64,000 nucleotides of DNA, taken from Chaunax sp. Z400 (lineage: Eukaryota > Chordata > Actinopteri > Lophiiformes > Chaunacidae). A program made the position numbers and the translations under genes. Every line of letters starts with the position of its first letter. Positions within the stretch are counted from its first letter, which is position 1. Below, one piece after another: positions 1 to 11,420 of this stretch. Below the pieces are notes generated by a model. The model made no database searches and was not told the DNA's origin. It saw only the letters and a program-made list of their open reading frames with translations. Where the stretch lies: positions 19,997,839-20,061,838 of the forward strand of contig CM075189.1 of assembly GCA_037577475.1 (NCBI GenBank). The letters run 5' to 3'.

Positions 1-1954
1 TGTGGGTCAGGGGCCTGATTGTAACATTTGAATATGAAATGGACTTGGTTGGGCCTGGAAACAGCCCCATGCGCTGAGACACAGGCTGACCCCCAGGAGA
101 GAGGCCTGCCTCATGAGCCCCAGGCCTGGAGGCTCCTTCTTCTCTCACTGAGGATTTACTTGGACTTGAGAAGGAGGGAGAAGTAGAGAGAGGGCTGAAG
201 TCGGGGGTGGAGGGTAAAGCAGGTTAGGTGTTGAACGAGAGTGAGGGAGAGGAGAAAGACTGAGGGCAGACATTTGAATAAGACAAGAAGCGATTGGTGT
301 TTGCATGACAAAGGAGCCCGCCATCTCCCCTGATTGGTGTCACAGTGCGGCACTATAGCCATGCAAGCCCCCCGGGGCGGGTTGATGTGAGGAGCACAGG
401 CATGTTTATGCATCCAAGGTGTGATATCAGGGAGGGATAATGGGGGTCCGTCGTCAAGTTTCGGGGTAAGCTGTTTGTGCGAATACTCTTAAAAGGAGAA
501 ATAGTTTGCATTATTCCAAAAGTCAGGAGAAAATCAAGTCCAAAATCCTACGTTTTCTATTTAAAGGCTATGCTTGAAACTTTAGGAACATTTAAAGCTA
601 ATAATTGCAGGCAGCAATAATGGGTAAACTCTTTTTTCTTTCTTTCTTTTTTTTTTTACACTTTTTTCCTTCTTTTCCAGCAGTTGTGATAGCATTGTAC
701 TCACTAAATTGCTTAGATATGGTTGGTGACATAGTTGAAACAGCCCAACAGAGAAAGAGACATGAGCATTCAGACATGTTGTCATCCATCCAACAGTTTA
801 GATCGCCTGCAAAACTTACTTTGAATGAAAAACTACAAGCTGATACCCCCAAACTGAATGAAATACACTTCCACTGCACAAACAACTAAAGCAGAAGTTC
901 AAGCAGCACTTTATTCTGTACAGGACATTAAAAACCTGTAGGATTGTCTGATTTTTTTTTTTTTTTTGCCACATCTGACTATTTTGTGGGGCGAAGATTG
1001 AATACTCCCAAATCTCAGCAGATGACTTGTTAAATATGATTTTATTATAGGCATGAATATTTTTTTTAAAAAGGCCAAAATACTTTTTAAGTTTGTGCTT
1101 CTTCAGACTCCAACTTGTTTGTGATGTTTGCTACCTGAGGTCCAAAGTCTAATTATTCAAGTGAGGTGTGAAAACCACCACCCCCATTGTCTCGTGCTGG
1201 GCTGTTGGTGGAGTACTCAGCGACTACAGGTAGACCTCTGGCACCACCGAGTCCTGACCATCTCCCTCCCACACCCACTCCCACTACCCCACCTTTATGA
1301 GGTGAACGATGACAACAGAAGAGAGATGAGAGGGAATCATATGAGTTAGCAAATCCAGGGGCTATAAAGGGGATTTCACAGCTCAATAACTTTGGACAAT
1401 TTGTTTACAATCCTTATTATTACCTCCCCCATGGGAGTAGGTGTAAGCATGAACATGGATTCATTTTGGGAGTAGGTCTACTCAGGAGAATAAAGTCCAA
1501 GAAAAAGTGCCACAGGGGGTCAAAGAGAGGAGTGATGAAGATGAAGGAAGCTGAAGTGAGAGTTAGCGAGGTCACACACTCTCACTCAGACACACACACA
1601 CACACAAATTGTGCATGAGATACAAACACACACATGCACTGGCCCCCTGCAGACAAAGCCTCCACAAGCTCATCTGGGCAGTGCCGCTGGCCCTGAGGGA
1701 CACACCTCCAAGAGAGATGGCCTGACTAACTCTCCATGGCAACTAATCAATAAGTGACAGAGTCAGTCAGGACTGACCCGTAACTGAGTGTGTTCCACCT
1801 CCCCCCATGTTCCCAGGGTTACACACCCATAAACCACACACAAACACACACAGACATGGGCCAAACCTAAGTACCCCCAACCTGACTAGTTTCCCAAAAA
1901 AAAAAAATTGTGATAATGTATCTATTTTCAACATGTGCAAGTGTTATTTTGTAT

Positions 1955-2006
1955 TGTGTGTGTGTGTGCGTGCGTGCGTGCGTGTGTGTGTGTGTGTGCG
2001 CGCGTG
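1955..2006. repeat. Alternating TG/CG dinucleotide tract
   Basis: About 52 bp of strictly alternating pyrimidine–purine steps, mostly TG with interspersed CG steps in the middle and at the right end. It is a microsatellite. The mixture of TG and CG steps is the type of sequence that favours left-handed DNA under supercoiling. Confidence 0.9.
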
Positions 2007-4480
2007 GTGGGGGTTTACAGGTTACAGAACGAACATGGCGTCTTACAATAGCGATATGATCGGAGGGCTTCCGATGGCACAGTCGCCACACCTCCATTGT
2101 GTATCTGTCAATTTGTGTTCCCTCTCACTGTCCTCGACAAACACTAATCAATATCTGTGGCCTAGATGAGAGGCCTAATCTTCCCCTTGTCACCTCCTTA
2201 AGTCCTCATCCCCCGTGACTCTGCATTGTCTTGCAGCAGTCACTCTCTTTACTGTCCCTAGGCATAGTATATACATTAGTACACACACACTTGGCCCCAT
2301 TTTTAAGGCTTCCAAGACAGGTCAGAAGTGGGTTCAGAACTCTGGTATGACAAATTAAAAGCCTGCTATATTCACTGGTTTTAATAGACACATGATGTGT
2401 AATGCAGAAAAGCACAATCTGCAACAGACACACTTATATACACTAGACTATCTGCCTTGGTGTCTGAGCTGTCTGTAACACACATTAGAACCAACCGTTT
2501 GTATGTAATTGCCCTTACAGGTTATTCAGGAAGAGGCCTCCAAATCCAGTTTCATTCTTGGTTGTGTGCTTATGTGTACGTGCATGCCTGTGTGCGTGCA
2601 TGTGTGTGGTTTTACACGTCTTCTCCCAACCACAATTACAAGCAAAAACAAGTTTGAGTAACCATCAGTTGTTTAGTTGGACCAAACGTTAAAAGGATCC
2701 TCGGCAGATTAAAGCTCCGGTAGCAAGAAAACAGAATCCTCCCATCTCAGCTGTTCATGTGATTTGTGTTTGTTGTGTTTGGGGACTAATGAGTCAGGCG
2801 GTAATCGAGTCTCATATTTGACAAGTCTCATATTCACACACACCTGCTTGGACAGAGCAAACACCAACAGAGTCAGACACCTTAATGGATGACCCTCGCA
2901 TTCAAACCTTGTTAAGAATAAACCCTAAAGCAGGCCTGTTGACATTATACGCTCATTCTGGGTATGACTGATGAGAAGTAGCCACATCAAAGCTAACTTG
3001 TGTGTTCTGTGTATATTGTCTGTAAAGGTTGAACAACAGCATGACAATGGTGTACCCTCACTTATTTTCTTACAAATGAACAATGTACAAATATATCCTC
3101 AGTTATTTTCTTTATCTAATGAACCTTTTAGGCCTCATTCCTACTAATATGTTGTCAACCGATAAAAACATAAGTACATCACTACTGGGCGGATACAATT
3201 TCTTGAGTGGAGGCAAGCTTGCCTTTGAAGCATCTCCCACTCAGCATTCCTTGTGGTTGTGTAAGGCACAGTGATAAAACCACAGCGTCAGTGAGACTTT
3301 TGTATCACGGAACACGTCTATATGGCGCTCACATTCGTGAGTGAGGATGCACTCAAAAAGGAGAGGTAGAATACGGTCAAATGTGATTTTCTAGTGTCTT
3401 TGGCGAGTGCTGTCAGTGAATGAGTGACTGAGTGAGTGGGTGAGAGTGAATGGAGAGGGGATTGAGGAGATGGTGCAGTGGAGAGGGATGGCTCTCAGTG
3501 GGTCAGCCCAAAAGCCCTGACCCCAGGAGGATTTGATGCCATTTTCCCACGCAGGGAGTCGACCTGAGAGGAGCTCGTTAACAACATCTGCCCCAGTTCA
3601 GGGAGATTAACCCCCACCTCCCCAAACCCCCGCACCTCTACACACTGCTCTGCTGTCAATCTCAGTACCTCACACGAGTCCCATCACTCTGGACAGGCCT
3701 TCCTTAACCTGGACAGGCCACTCATGGCCCCTTCAGGCTCAGCTCAGAGGGCCTCCTGGTGATCCCAGCCACTGCAAATCAATACAGTCGGATTCTGTCA
3801 TAGGTGCAAGGCCCAACCCCACGCATCTAATCATCCGTTACGCCCCAGCTATGTTGTTAGGTGATGTCTGATCTGTACATCAGAGGAGGCTCCAGATTTG
3901 AGTTGAGATTATGTGAAGCAATGAGAGTTGCTTCAGAAGGTGTGTCCCTGCTGGAAGTTGCCAAGCAGGTCAAGCAGGCGAGTTAGTGATGTCACCAACG
4001 TCAAGTCTGTCAGCCAGATTTTTGTAATGAGTTTTTCCACTCATCATGCTGACGTAAAGAGACACCCAAAAAACCTACTGCTCCTGCTTTAACTACCTAG
4101 TTCACTTACACTCCCATAAGACATGCAACTGGAATGGCATGCTTTGACATAATATGATGTTAGACACATGAAAAACAACATCGACACAGCCTGGAGCGCT
4201 GCCACTGTAGAGCCGGAGCCTTGCACCCGCTGCACAGACACATAGGTAGGCATAGACACACAGTGGCAGAATCCACTGGGAATCCGCTGAATCCATGTTC
4301 TACAGGGCTATAATTAGGTTAGTTTTTGGAGAGGAGGTTAAACAAACAGGGCCTGTGAGGTCATAGGCAGATGGAAGTGGGATATGCCTGCACTTGCTGA
4401 GTGGGCACAGAGCTCCACATGACAGGAGCGAGAGGCCCTCGGGCGCTCAGCAGGATGAGAGCGAGGGGGGCTGTGGGTTT

Positions 4481-4500
4481 GGGGGGGGGGGGGGGGGGGG
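4481..4500 (+). repeat. Poly-G run
   Basis: An uninterrupted run of 20 G, preceded by further short G runs (from about 4,466). Its exact length is likely to be uncertain in an assembly, because such runs are hard to sequence. Confidence 0.9.
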
Positions 4501-6349
4501 TAGCCCAACTCAGATGGCTTTGCTGGCAGAATTTTAAAACATTATCAACGCAAGATCCAGTCTCAGACGTTTCGGTAAACATAGATTAAAACACCGAAAT
4601 CATCATTACATGTAATCACACTTGCCAATCCCAACAATCACATAGAGCACTGAGCTTTGATCTACAGATTTTGTAAATCATGTTTCACTATACCGAAATG
4701 TTGAAACTTTTCCATCAGCTGTTCAGCAGGAACCTCAACATTTTGGTTAGGTTAACCCAACATTTGGCACGTTTATCAAAGGGGTTGTGAAGCTGAAAGT
4801 CATCACAAACTTACATAATTTTCTAAGTTTGATAAAGGACCAAAATCATCACTTTGCTCAGCCCACACCCAACACCTCTGACAGCAGGACGCAGGAAAAG
4901 AGAAGCTACTTAATTACAAAAAAATGAGTTGGAAAGTGTGATTAGGTGACGGGTGGATGCTGGCACGCTAGAATGACTTAAGACCCTGTCACTGAATGCA
5001 GGGAGGTCTGGATAATCTTTCTCTCCACAAAGGTGCGTGGGGCTAATCCAGGCCGCTGTGCTGAGCTGTGGATCACGTCCTACAGGGTGTGTGGGAAGGC
5101 CAGCAGGACCGCCATTGCTTTCGCCCTCTTGGTGGCCAAAGCTTATTTATCCTTAAGTAGACTGCTTGTCCATTCTTCTGCACACCTTTGTATTATTGGA
5201 GTGTCAGCCACCGTGAGTGTGTGGAAGACCTTTAAGTTTATGAAAGTGATGCAATTTCATTATGATTTGTTGGGAAATAAAACTCATCACACAGATTGTA
5301 GTAACTTGAGGCTTTGCTACATTTTAACAGGGCCCAGCAATTTAAAACAGGTTCCGAATGTAAATGAGCACAATAAAAGTTTCTGTGTGCATCACAAATT
5401 AAAGACTAAATGAGAAATTCCCTCACCACCATGGAAAATACTTAATATTTAATTTGATTCTTTAAAGTAATTTATTAGTATTTTCTATGCCAAACAAATT
5501 CACAATACTTCTTGTATTCTGCCACATCAGTATACATACAAAGTAAATGTACATAACTTTTGAAATTATATATATATATATATATAATCATTTAAATTTA
5601 AAGTGATGCAACATTGACCCTCCTTTTTTCTTTGATTCATAAGTTAATTTCTAAAAAGTACAAATATTCTAATAATTCTTCTGATAAAATATTAAAAACA
5701 CATTCAAACTGACTGGAGAAAAAAAACGGAGGATAACTTGTTGAATTCATAGTCTGTGTTCACTAAGTAAATACTGAAGAAATTGAGTTAACTGGGTAAA
5801 CTTAAAAGACAAACAGTTTCTTTTCACCAAATATTTAAAAACTAATTTAAAATGTTAAAAGAAAAAGATGGGGACAAGCCTTATTTTAATTCTAACAGTA
5901 ATTCTCAAACAGAAGTGTCTCGAAAAAAAAGCTTGCCAGGAATATCAGATAAAAAAATAGGCTTAAGAATTATGTAGGATTAAATAATTAATCTTGAGTG
6001 TATAATAAAAACCATATCAAACATTTTGTTTAGTTCAGGGAAACAAATAATTTTCCTCTTTTTTACAAGCTGTAATTGAAAGTTACAGAAAGCAGACCAC
6101 CTTCTTTTTTTTTTGCTTCTCCATGATGAAAATCAGTTTTTAAGTGAAAGAATTATTGCACCAGAATTACGAGAACATATCAGATCATCTGTGCCTGAAG
6201 ATCTCCAAATTCACCTCTGAAATAATCACACTTCAATTCATGCTCCCTTGGGGATTCCACCTGCAGTCTACTCCAGACATCCAAACTCATATTTCCAAAC
6301 CTCCTCTTACACACAAAAGGACAGAGTCACAAATCATGTTTCGTACAAA

Positions 6350-6355
6350 TTTATT
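6350..6355 (-). terminator. Probable sox3 polyadenylation signal
   Basis: The plus strand reads TTTATT, which is AATAAA on the minus strand, about 680 bases past the sox3 stop codon. This gives a 3' UTR of plausible length with no intervening gene. Other weaker signals exist in the AT-rich 3' flank, so the exact end is inferred. Confidence 0.4.
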
Positions 6356-7034
6356 CAGATTTAAGAATAGAGGATGGTCTTAAAATATGTAGAAACGTCA
6401 GTTTAAATAAACCTTTTCGTTCGAGATAATGAGTAAACATGACACTGTCAAAACCATCACAGAAAAAAAATATTTTACAAAAAGAAATTGGAATATTTTT
6501 TCACGTGACAAAACATCGGGTTCACAAGCTAAAAAGATGGGGAAAGAATCGTACTATAAATAAAAACTTGCGTTTGCAAACCCGCACATCATTTTAACCT
6601 ATAGGTCATGAGGGTGAGGAGAGAGAGAGAGAGAAAAAAAAAGAATACAAAATTTGGACACAGTCGAGACAACTGACATTCTACAAATTAAGTGTAAACA
6701 TTTATGAACCAGCTTTTCTGAAATACATCAGCCTCTCATAATGAGGCCACATGCCTTTTTCATAGAGAGAAAATATGGCATTAATTAAAACATAGAAGTC
6801 CAATTCTTCTACATACGTTGATTGCTTAAACTTGTGATAAAAAGCCTCTCTGCAGTTTACTCTGATGGGCTCAACGTTCAGTTTCGGTCCATTTAAAACT
6901 CATTTAAAGTGAACAACTCGAAAGGTATTGAGATAAAACTGTTTCTGAACAAATCTGCTGAACGTCGTTTCTTTAGCAACCAAACAGTTCAAGTATCCAA
7001 AGTACTACTTTTAAAAGTCTTTTTCTTTCTGCTC

Positions 7035-7937
7035 TCAGATGTGGGTGAGAGGTAGCGTCCCATTGACGCCAGTCCCTGCGGTCTGATAGTGCGGATGGAC
7101 GCTGTGTAACCGGCTGCTCTGCAGGGAGGAATGCTCTGCGCTTTCGCCGCCGGGAGGCAGGTACATGCTTATCATATCCCTCAGGTCCCCCAAACACGCC
7201 CGCTGAGAGTGGGACGTGATGGCCGGTGGCGGTGAGCTCGGCTCGGTCTTACACACAGACGCCATGGAGCTCAGTCCCATGGCGCTGGAGGTCTGCTGCG
7301 TGTACGCTGGAGACATGCTGTACGTGGAAGCCGCGTTCATGTAGGTCTGTGCCGAGGACATCATCGGGTACTGGAGCCCTGCCATCTCGTATCGGTGCAT
7401 CTGCTGGATCTGGGGGCTGTTCATGCTGTGGTGCTGAGGGTAGGCCAACTGGTCCTGCATGAGGGAGTACGCACTGTTTGTCCACCCGTTCATGTGCGCA
7501 TAACCGTCCATCCGCTGCCCCACTGACACAGAGTTGTTGACGCCGTTGGCTCCCGGCGCCAGCAGTCCCCCGGGCAAAGAGTACTTGTCTTTCTTGAGCA
7601 AGGTCTTGGTCTTTCTGCGGGGACGGTATTTATAATCCGGATGCTCCTTCATGTGCATGGCGCGCAGACGCTTGGCTTCGTCGATGAATGGCCTCTTTTC
7701 TGCGTCGGTCAAAAGTTTCCAGTCAGCCCCAAGTCGCTTGCTGATTTCAGAGTTGTGCATTTTAGGATTTTCTTGTGCCATCTTTCTCCGCTGTCCCCGG
7801 GACCAGACCATGAAGGCGTTCATCGGACGCTTCACCCGCTCCTGGTCGCTGACACTGTTGTTCTTTGCGCCCGGTGCCGAACCCGAGTTGGATTGCGGGA
7901 GCGGGGTCTTGATCTCGGTTTCCATCATGTTATACAT
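7035..7937 (-). CDS. sox3: Sox3, SoxB1-group HMG-box transcription factor
   Basis: Single-exon gene of 300 codons, as is usual for SoxB1 genes. The first residues MYNMMETEIKTP are the typical vertebrate Sox3 start, so I chose the first of the two nearby methionines. The HMG box spans about residues 34–112, opening with VKRPMNAFMVWSRGQRRKMA and closing with the basic RPRRKTKTLLKKDKYSLPGG segment after it. The rest is the SoxB1 activation region, rich in Met, Ser, Tyr and Gln, with the group B motif LGDLRDMISMYLPPG near residue 255 and the Sox3-like ending GVNGTLPLTHI. The family binds the minor groove at CATTGTT-like sites, often with POU partners, and maintains neural progenitors. No frameshift or missing HMG residue is visible. 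Sox1 and Sox2 are the alternatives, but both termini fit Sox3 best. Confidence 0.97.
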   Translation of the reverse strand: MYNMMETEIKTPLPQSNSGSAPGAKNNSVSDQERVKRPMNAFMVWSRGQRRKMAQENPKMHNSEISKRLGADWKLLTDAEKRPFIDEAKRLRAMHMKEHPDYKYRPRRKTKTLLKKDKYSLPGGLLAPGANGVNNSVSVGQRMDGYAHMNGWTNSAYSLMQDQLAYPQHHSMNSPQIQQMHRYEMAGLQYPMMSSAQTYMNAASTYSMSPAYTQQTSSAMGLSSMASVCKTEPSSPPPAITSHSQRACLGDLRDMISMYLPPGGESAEHSSLQSSRLHSVHPHYQTAGTGVNGTLPLTHI

Positions 7938-8300
7938 TTCGGCGACTTTAACTGTTCACTCACAAGCACATAAAATAAGTTCGCCAAATAGCGCCAAAAT
8001 TCAAAGAGGTAGAGATACTGACCAGTCTCATAAGAAGACGGGAAAAAGTTGTGCCCTTAGAGGCTAATAAGTGTCTGCAGGTGCTTCTGGTGTCTCTCCG
8101 CTCAAAGCAGCTCTGTCTCTGACGGCTCTGAAAGAGAACTCTGTAAACTTCCTTGCCAAGCTCATCTGTTAATAGGCCTAGTGGCCGGACCATGTGATGT
8201 GGATTGACAGCATGACAATGAGGAGCAGACGACCAATCATTGCGCTGCTCTCATATCCACCGTGTAACCAACCTGAGTACACAGCGCGGTGTTTTGGGTG
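7938..8300 (-). promoter_or_regulatory. sox3 5' UTR and proximal promoter region
   Basis: This is the immediate upstream flank of the sox3 start codon. A CCAAT pentamer lies at 8,233–8,237 on the plus strand, that is, inverted relative to sox3. I see no clear TATA box. The transcription start cannot be placed, and the extent is inferred only from position. Confidence 0.3.
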
Positions 8301-11159
8301 GAGGAGGGAGAGGTGAAGTTTTAAAACAGCTGCGCAGCTCAACGACCTGAGCGCTAAATGTAATAGATTTATAACCATTATCATCTTGAAGATGAGTATA
8401 ATCAGAAAATGCAGCTCTTTTTTTTGTTGCTATTGACAATTAGATTAGAATCGTTTTTGAGATAAAGTACTCTTTTTCCCATTTGGAACTCATTTAAAAA
8501 GAGACTGAAAGAGTCAAACACGTAAAAAAAAAAGGTTTTAACACCGTACAGAACCATGTGGCTTTATTTTAGAGAAACGAAAAAGAGCTTGGAGCCTTTA
8601 CAATGTAAGGACACAAAAGTGTTCAGGGATTATTGTCAAGCGGCCTAAAATTAGGCTAATTTGTTCAGGTAAAAGGTGACATATTGAAAGCATATTTGCC
8701 CTTGGCAGAAAAAAAAAACCCTCATTTCCATTTTCTCTCAAAAACACCCCATATTGCTTTAATAACAATTTCACAAAACAGTCTTATATTTTTGCAGGAT
8801 GTTTTTTTTAATGTCTTGAGAACGTTTTGCACCATCTGCTCTCGGAAGTTTTTTTCAGAAGTTTTTCAGTCTCCTTCGGCGCTGCATGCATTTCTAAACC
8901 CTCCAGAGATCTGAAATAATCCAGTTTCCTTCTAGTATCATCCAACCTCTGTGAGAGGAACATTCATAACAATAAAATAGTGAAAATGCAATAGAAATAG
9001 AGCTGAAGAAGTCTCAAAGAGCAAAGCTAAAATAATATAACAATTAATACGCGTCCGGGAAAAAAAAATCTAATCTCATTTTGTAATAAAAACTAAAATA
9101 TCTCTCAACATACTTTAACCTAAATATGACAATAACACTCGGACTCCAATTAAATTATATGATAATGTAGATGTGTCTGCGGTGAGAAGGAGCCCACAAT
9201 GCAAAACTTTAATGCGTCAACGACCTCTTGTGGAGGCTACAGGCCATTTCTGAAATCCCACAGGAGAAGTTGATCGTTCTCAGGCGGTCTGAGAGTGACT
9301 GGTAAAAATCAGCAGCCACTTTCTGGTGACACGGCGGAGAGAAAACTCTCCGAGTCAATGGTTATTAAAATGAATACCGTGGAATGGCCTTCATTTACAT
9401 GTGTCTCCTTACAAATGACCTGCAACGCCGCTTCACCATTGAAACCAATTGCTCAACAGGGCAAACCTCACACCTGCTAATGATCGCGAGCCAATCGCCG
9501 ATCTAAAACAACCATTAGCGCCTCACTGCTCAGATGACAATCATTCAGTATGTGCATTTTAGAGCGTTTCACCCCCCCGGAGCCTTAACATCTAAAATGC
9601 AGCGTCTGTAGGTCTCCTGCATTTTAGTGAAGCCAAACGCAGGTCAGAGCGTCCACACATAATGATAGGACAAGGGAGAGCAAGTTACAGACTTATATTT
9701 TCTGAATTATCATTTAATCATGGTTGTGGATAACAACACTAAAATGCAAAAAAAAAAAAAAAAGGGTGAGAAAATGTTTTATCTTGTTTAAATCAAAAGA
9801 CCTCCTTCAATTAAATTATCAATGAACCATCAATATCTGTCATTTTTGGCTTATGTATTTTTTTAAAAATCATGGATTTTTTTTTTTTTTTTTGTGTGGT
9901 AAATAGGCTGCCGAAACCCAACGCGTTTAACAAACGCACAAGGAGATAACATTCTGCAGCTATTTGCGTTAAGGGACAGACAGAAAGACAAAGTGCCAAT
10001 ATTTACGACCTTTAAAATTAGAGTCCGCATAGTGGCACAAAAAGGTAAATTATCTGTTTTCTTAAATGGGGGGGACAATTAATCCTTCTAGTCATAATTC
10101 ACCTGAAAATAGACATCATGAATTTAATTTTCGCGTTCAATGGGGCGTTACAAACAGAGCAAGAGCAATAAACCAACGTCCAATTAGCAGTCATGTATTC
10201 TCAGGGACCAGTTATTTGTGTATCTGGGCGATCTCAATACTGATCCGCTTGTAATCTTCTTATGGAAATTGACCGGTAGCAGAGAGATAGAGAAAGAAAG
10301 AAAAAACACACCAGGACTAACCCGGAGTTTGGTAATGAGGGCCTCTGTGCAGCTAATTTCCTAATTAAGGACGGGCGGACCACCAGGACAGTCTGCTCCG
10401 ATTCAGTCTCAACAAGCCTGACAGTCTAAAGTGGTTCTGAGTGCGCGCGGCTGCAGGACTCGTTGGTGAAATTTGGGAAATATTACGTGGATGTCCTGGT
10501 GGGAGGAGGTTCATGCAATCAGCTAGTAGATAATTTAATGTTTACAAATGGATCAATTTTGCATCTGCATGCTGTGTCAAAAATCTCTGATGAGAATCGT
10601 GGTATGTTTCGTTGCAATAAAGACGTATCTGATTCATTGAAACAAGTAATTTGTTGAAACAGGACATTTATGTTGACACAGCATATGAAATGGTGACTAT
10701 ATTTGACAGGAATCACTTTTTTTCTGTTAAAGAAAAGGTCTACTTGTGGCCCTGCGGGGCCTAGAAAGTAAAACAAACCTTAATGTAAGTTATATTTGAC
10801 AGCTTTATTGGAATTCAAATCTATTCATGTCGACTAATTGATACCAAACGACATTAATCCCATCTCTCCAGCTCTCTGTATCCTTTGCCTGACTGTCAAT
10901 GGAGTTTTATGATCAGACCAATTTGATTCATGGGCTCAACTTCAATGTAAGCCTAAAGGACGGGACACAGGCTGCATGTTATTCACCTATAGTAACTTAT
11001 ATTCTTGCTGTTTCATCGCCTTTTTATTTTATTTATTATTTTTACAGGTTGTTTTGTTTATCATATTTTTGACTATTTCCAAATGGGGATAGATGTATTA
11101 TTATAATCGAAAGACGCGGCAATAAGCAGCATTATTTTACGTGTCCGTTTTAAACCCCA

Positions 11160-11420
11160 CGACCTCCAGAATCAATAACTTTGTTTTTGGTTCAGCTCAG
11201 TGACTTCGGACAAGGCCTTTGAGAAACAGTAATTAACAAAGAATGGAGTTTCAATTACAGCCACAATGGAGACTGTCTCATTAAGATTTGCATGATTTTT
11301 TGTATGAGGAATGCAAATGAAGATGCGATTTACGCACGCTCTGCTGTTCCTATTGTGCCAGCTTGAATGGTTGCGTCCTCCCAGTTCAACACAGGTAAAA
11401 TAATATTCACGGGTCATTTA
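11160..11420. promoter_or_regulatory. Candidate SOX/POU enhancer upstream of sox3
   Basis: Within 140 bp there are three SOX-type words (CTTTGTT at 11,179–11,185; AACAAAG at 11,235–11,241; CACAATGG at 11,262–11,269) and two perfect octamers in opposite orientation (ATTTGCAT at 11,286–11,293; ATGCAAAT at 11,311–11,318). SoxB1 proteins act with POU partners on such sites in neural progenitor enhancers, and auto-regulation of SoxB1 genes is known. The assignment rests on motif density and position about 3.2 kb upstream of sox3. Confidence 0.35.

Larger units (their letters stand above)
1..6349. other. Intergenic DNA 3' of sox3, no gene recognised
   Basis: I find no exon chain or recognisable protein on either strand here. 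Open frames are short and lack family resemblance. Visible structure is simple sequence: an alternating TG/CG tract at 1,955–2,006, a run of 20 G at 4,481–4,500 and a short TA run near 5,567–5,586. The right third (about 5,400–6,350) is AT-rich. Regulatory DNA for sox3 may lie here, but the sequence gives no firm sign of it. Confidence 0.6.

Noticed and set aside
605..889. 94-codon plus-strand frame preceded by an acceptor-like TTTTCCAG
   Set aside because: The N-terminal part is a translation of T-rich low-complexity DNA, the rest resembles nothing I know, and no partner exons were found.
5033..5413. 126-codon plus-strand frame 3' of sox3
   Set aside because: No family resemblance and no gene context; it may be chance. 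I could not exclude a relic of an old repeat.
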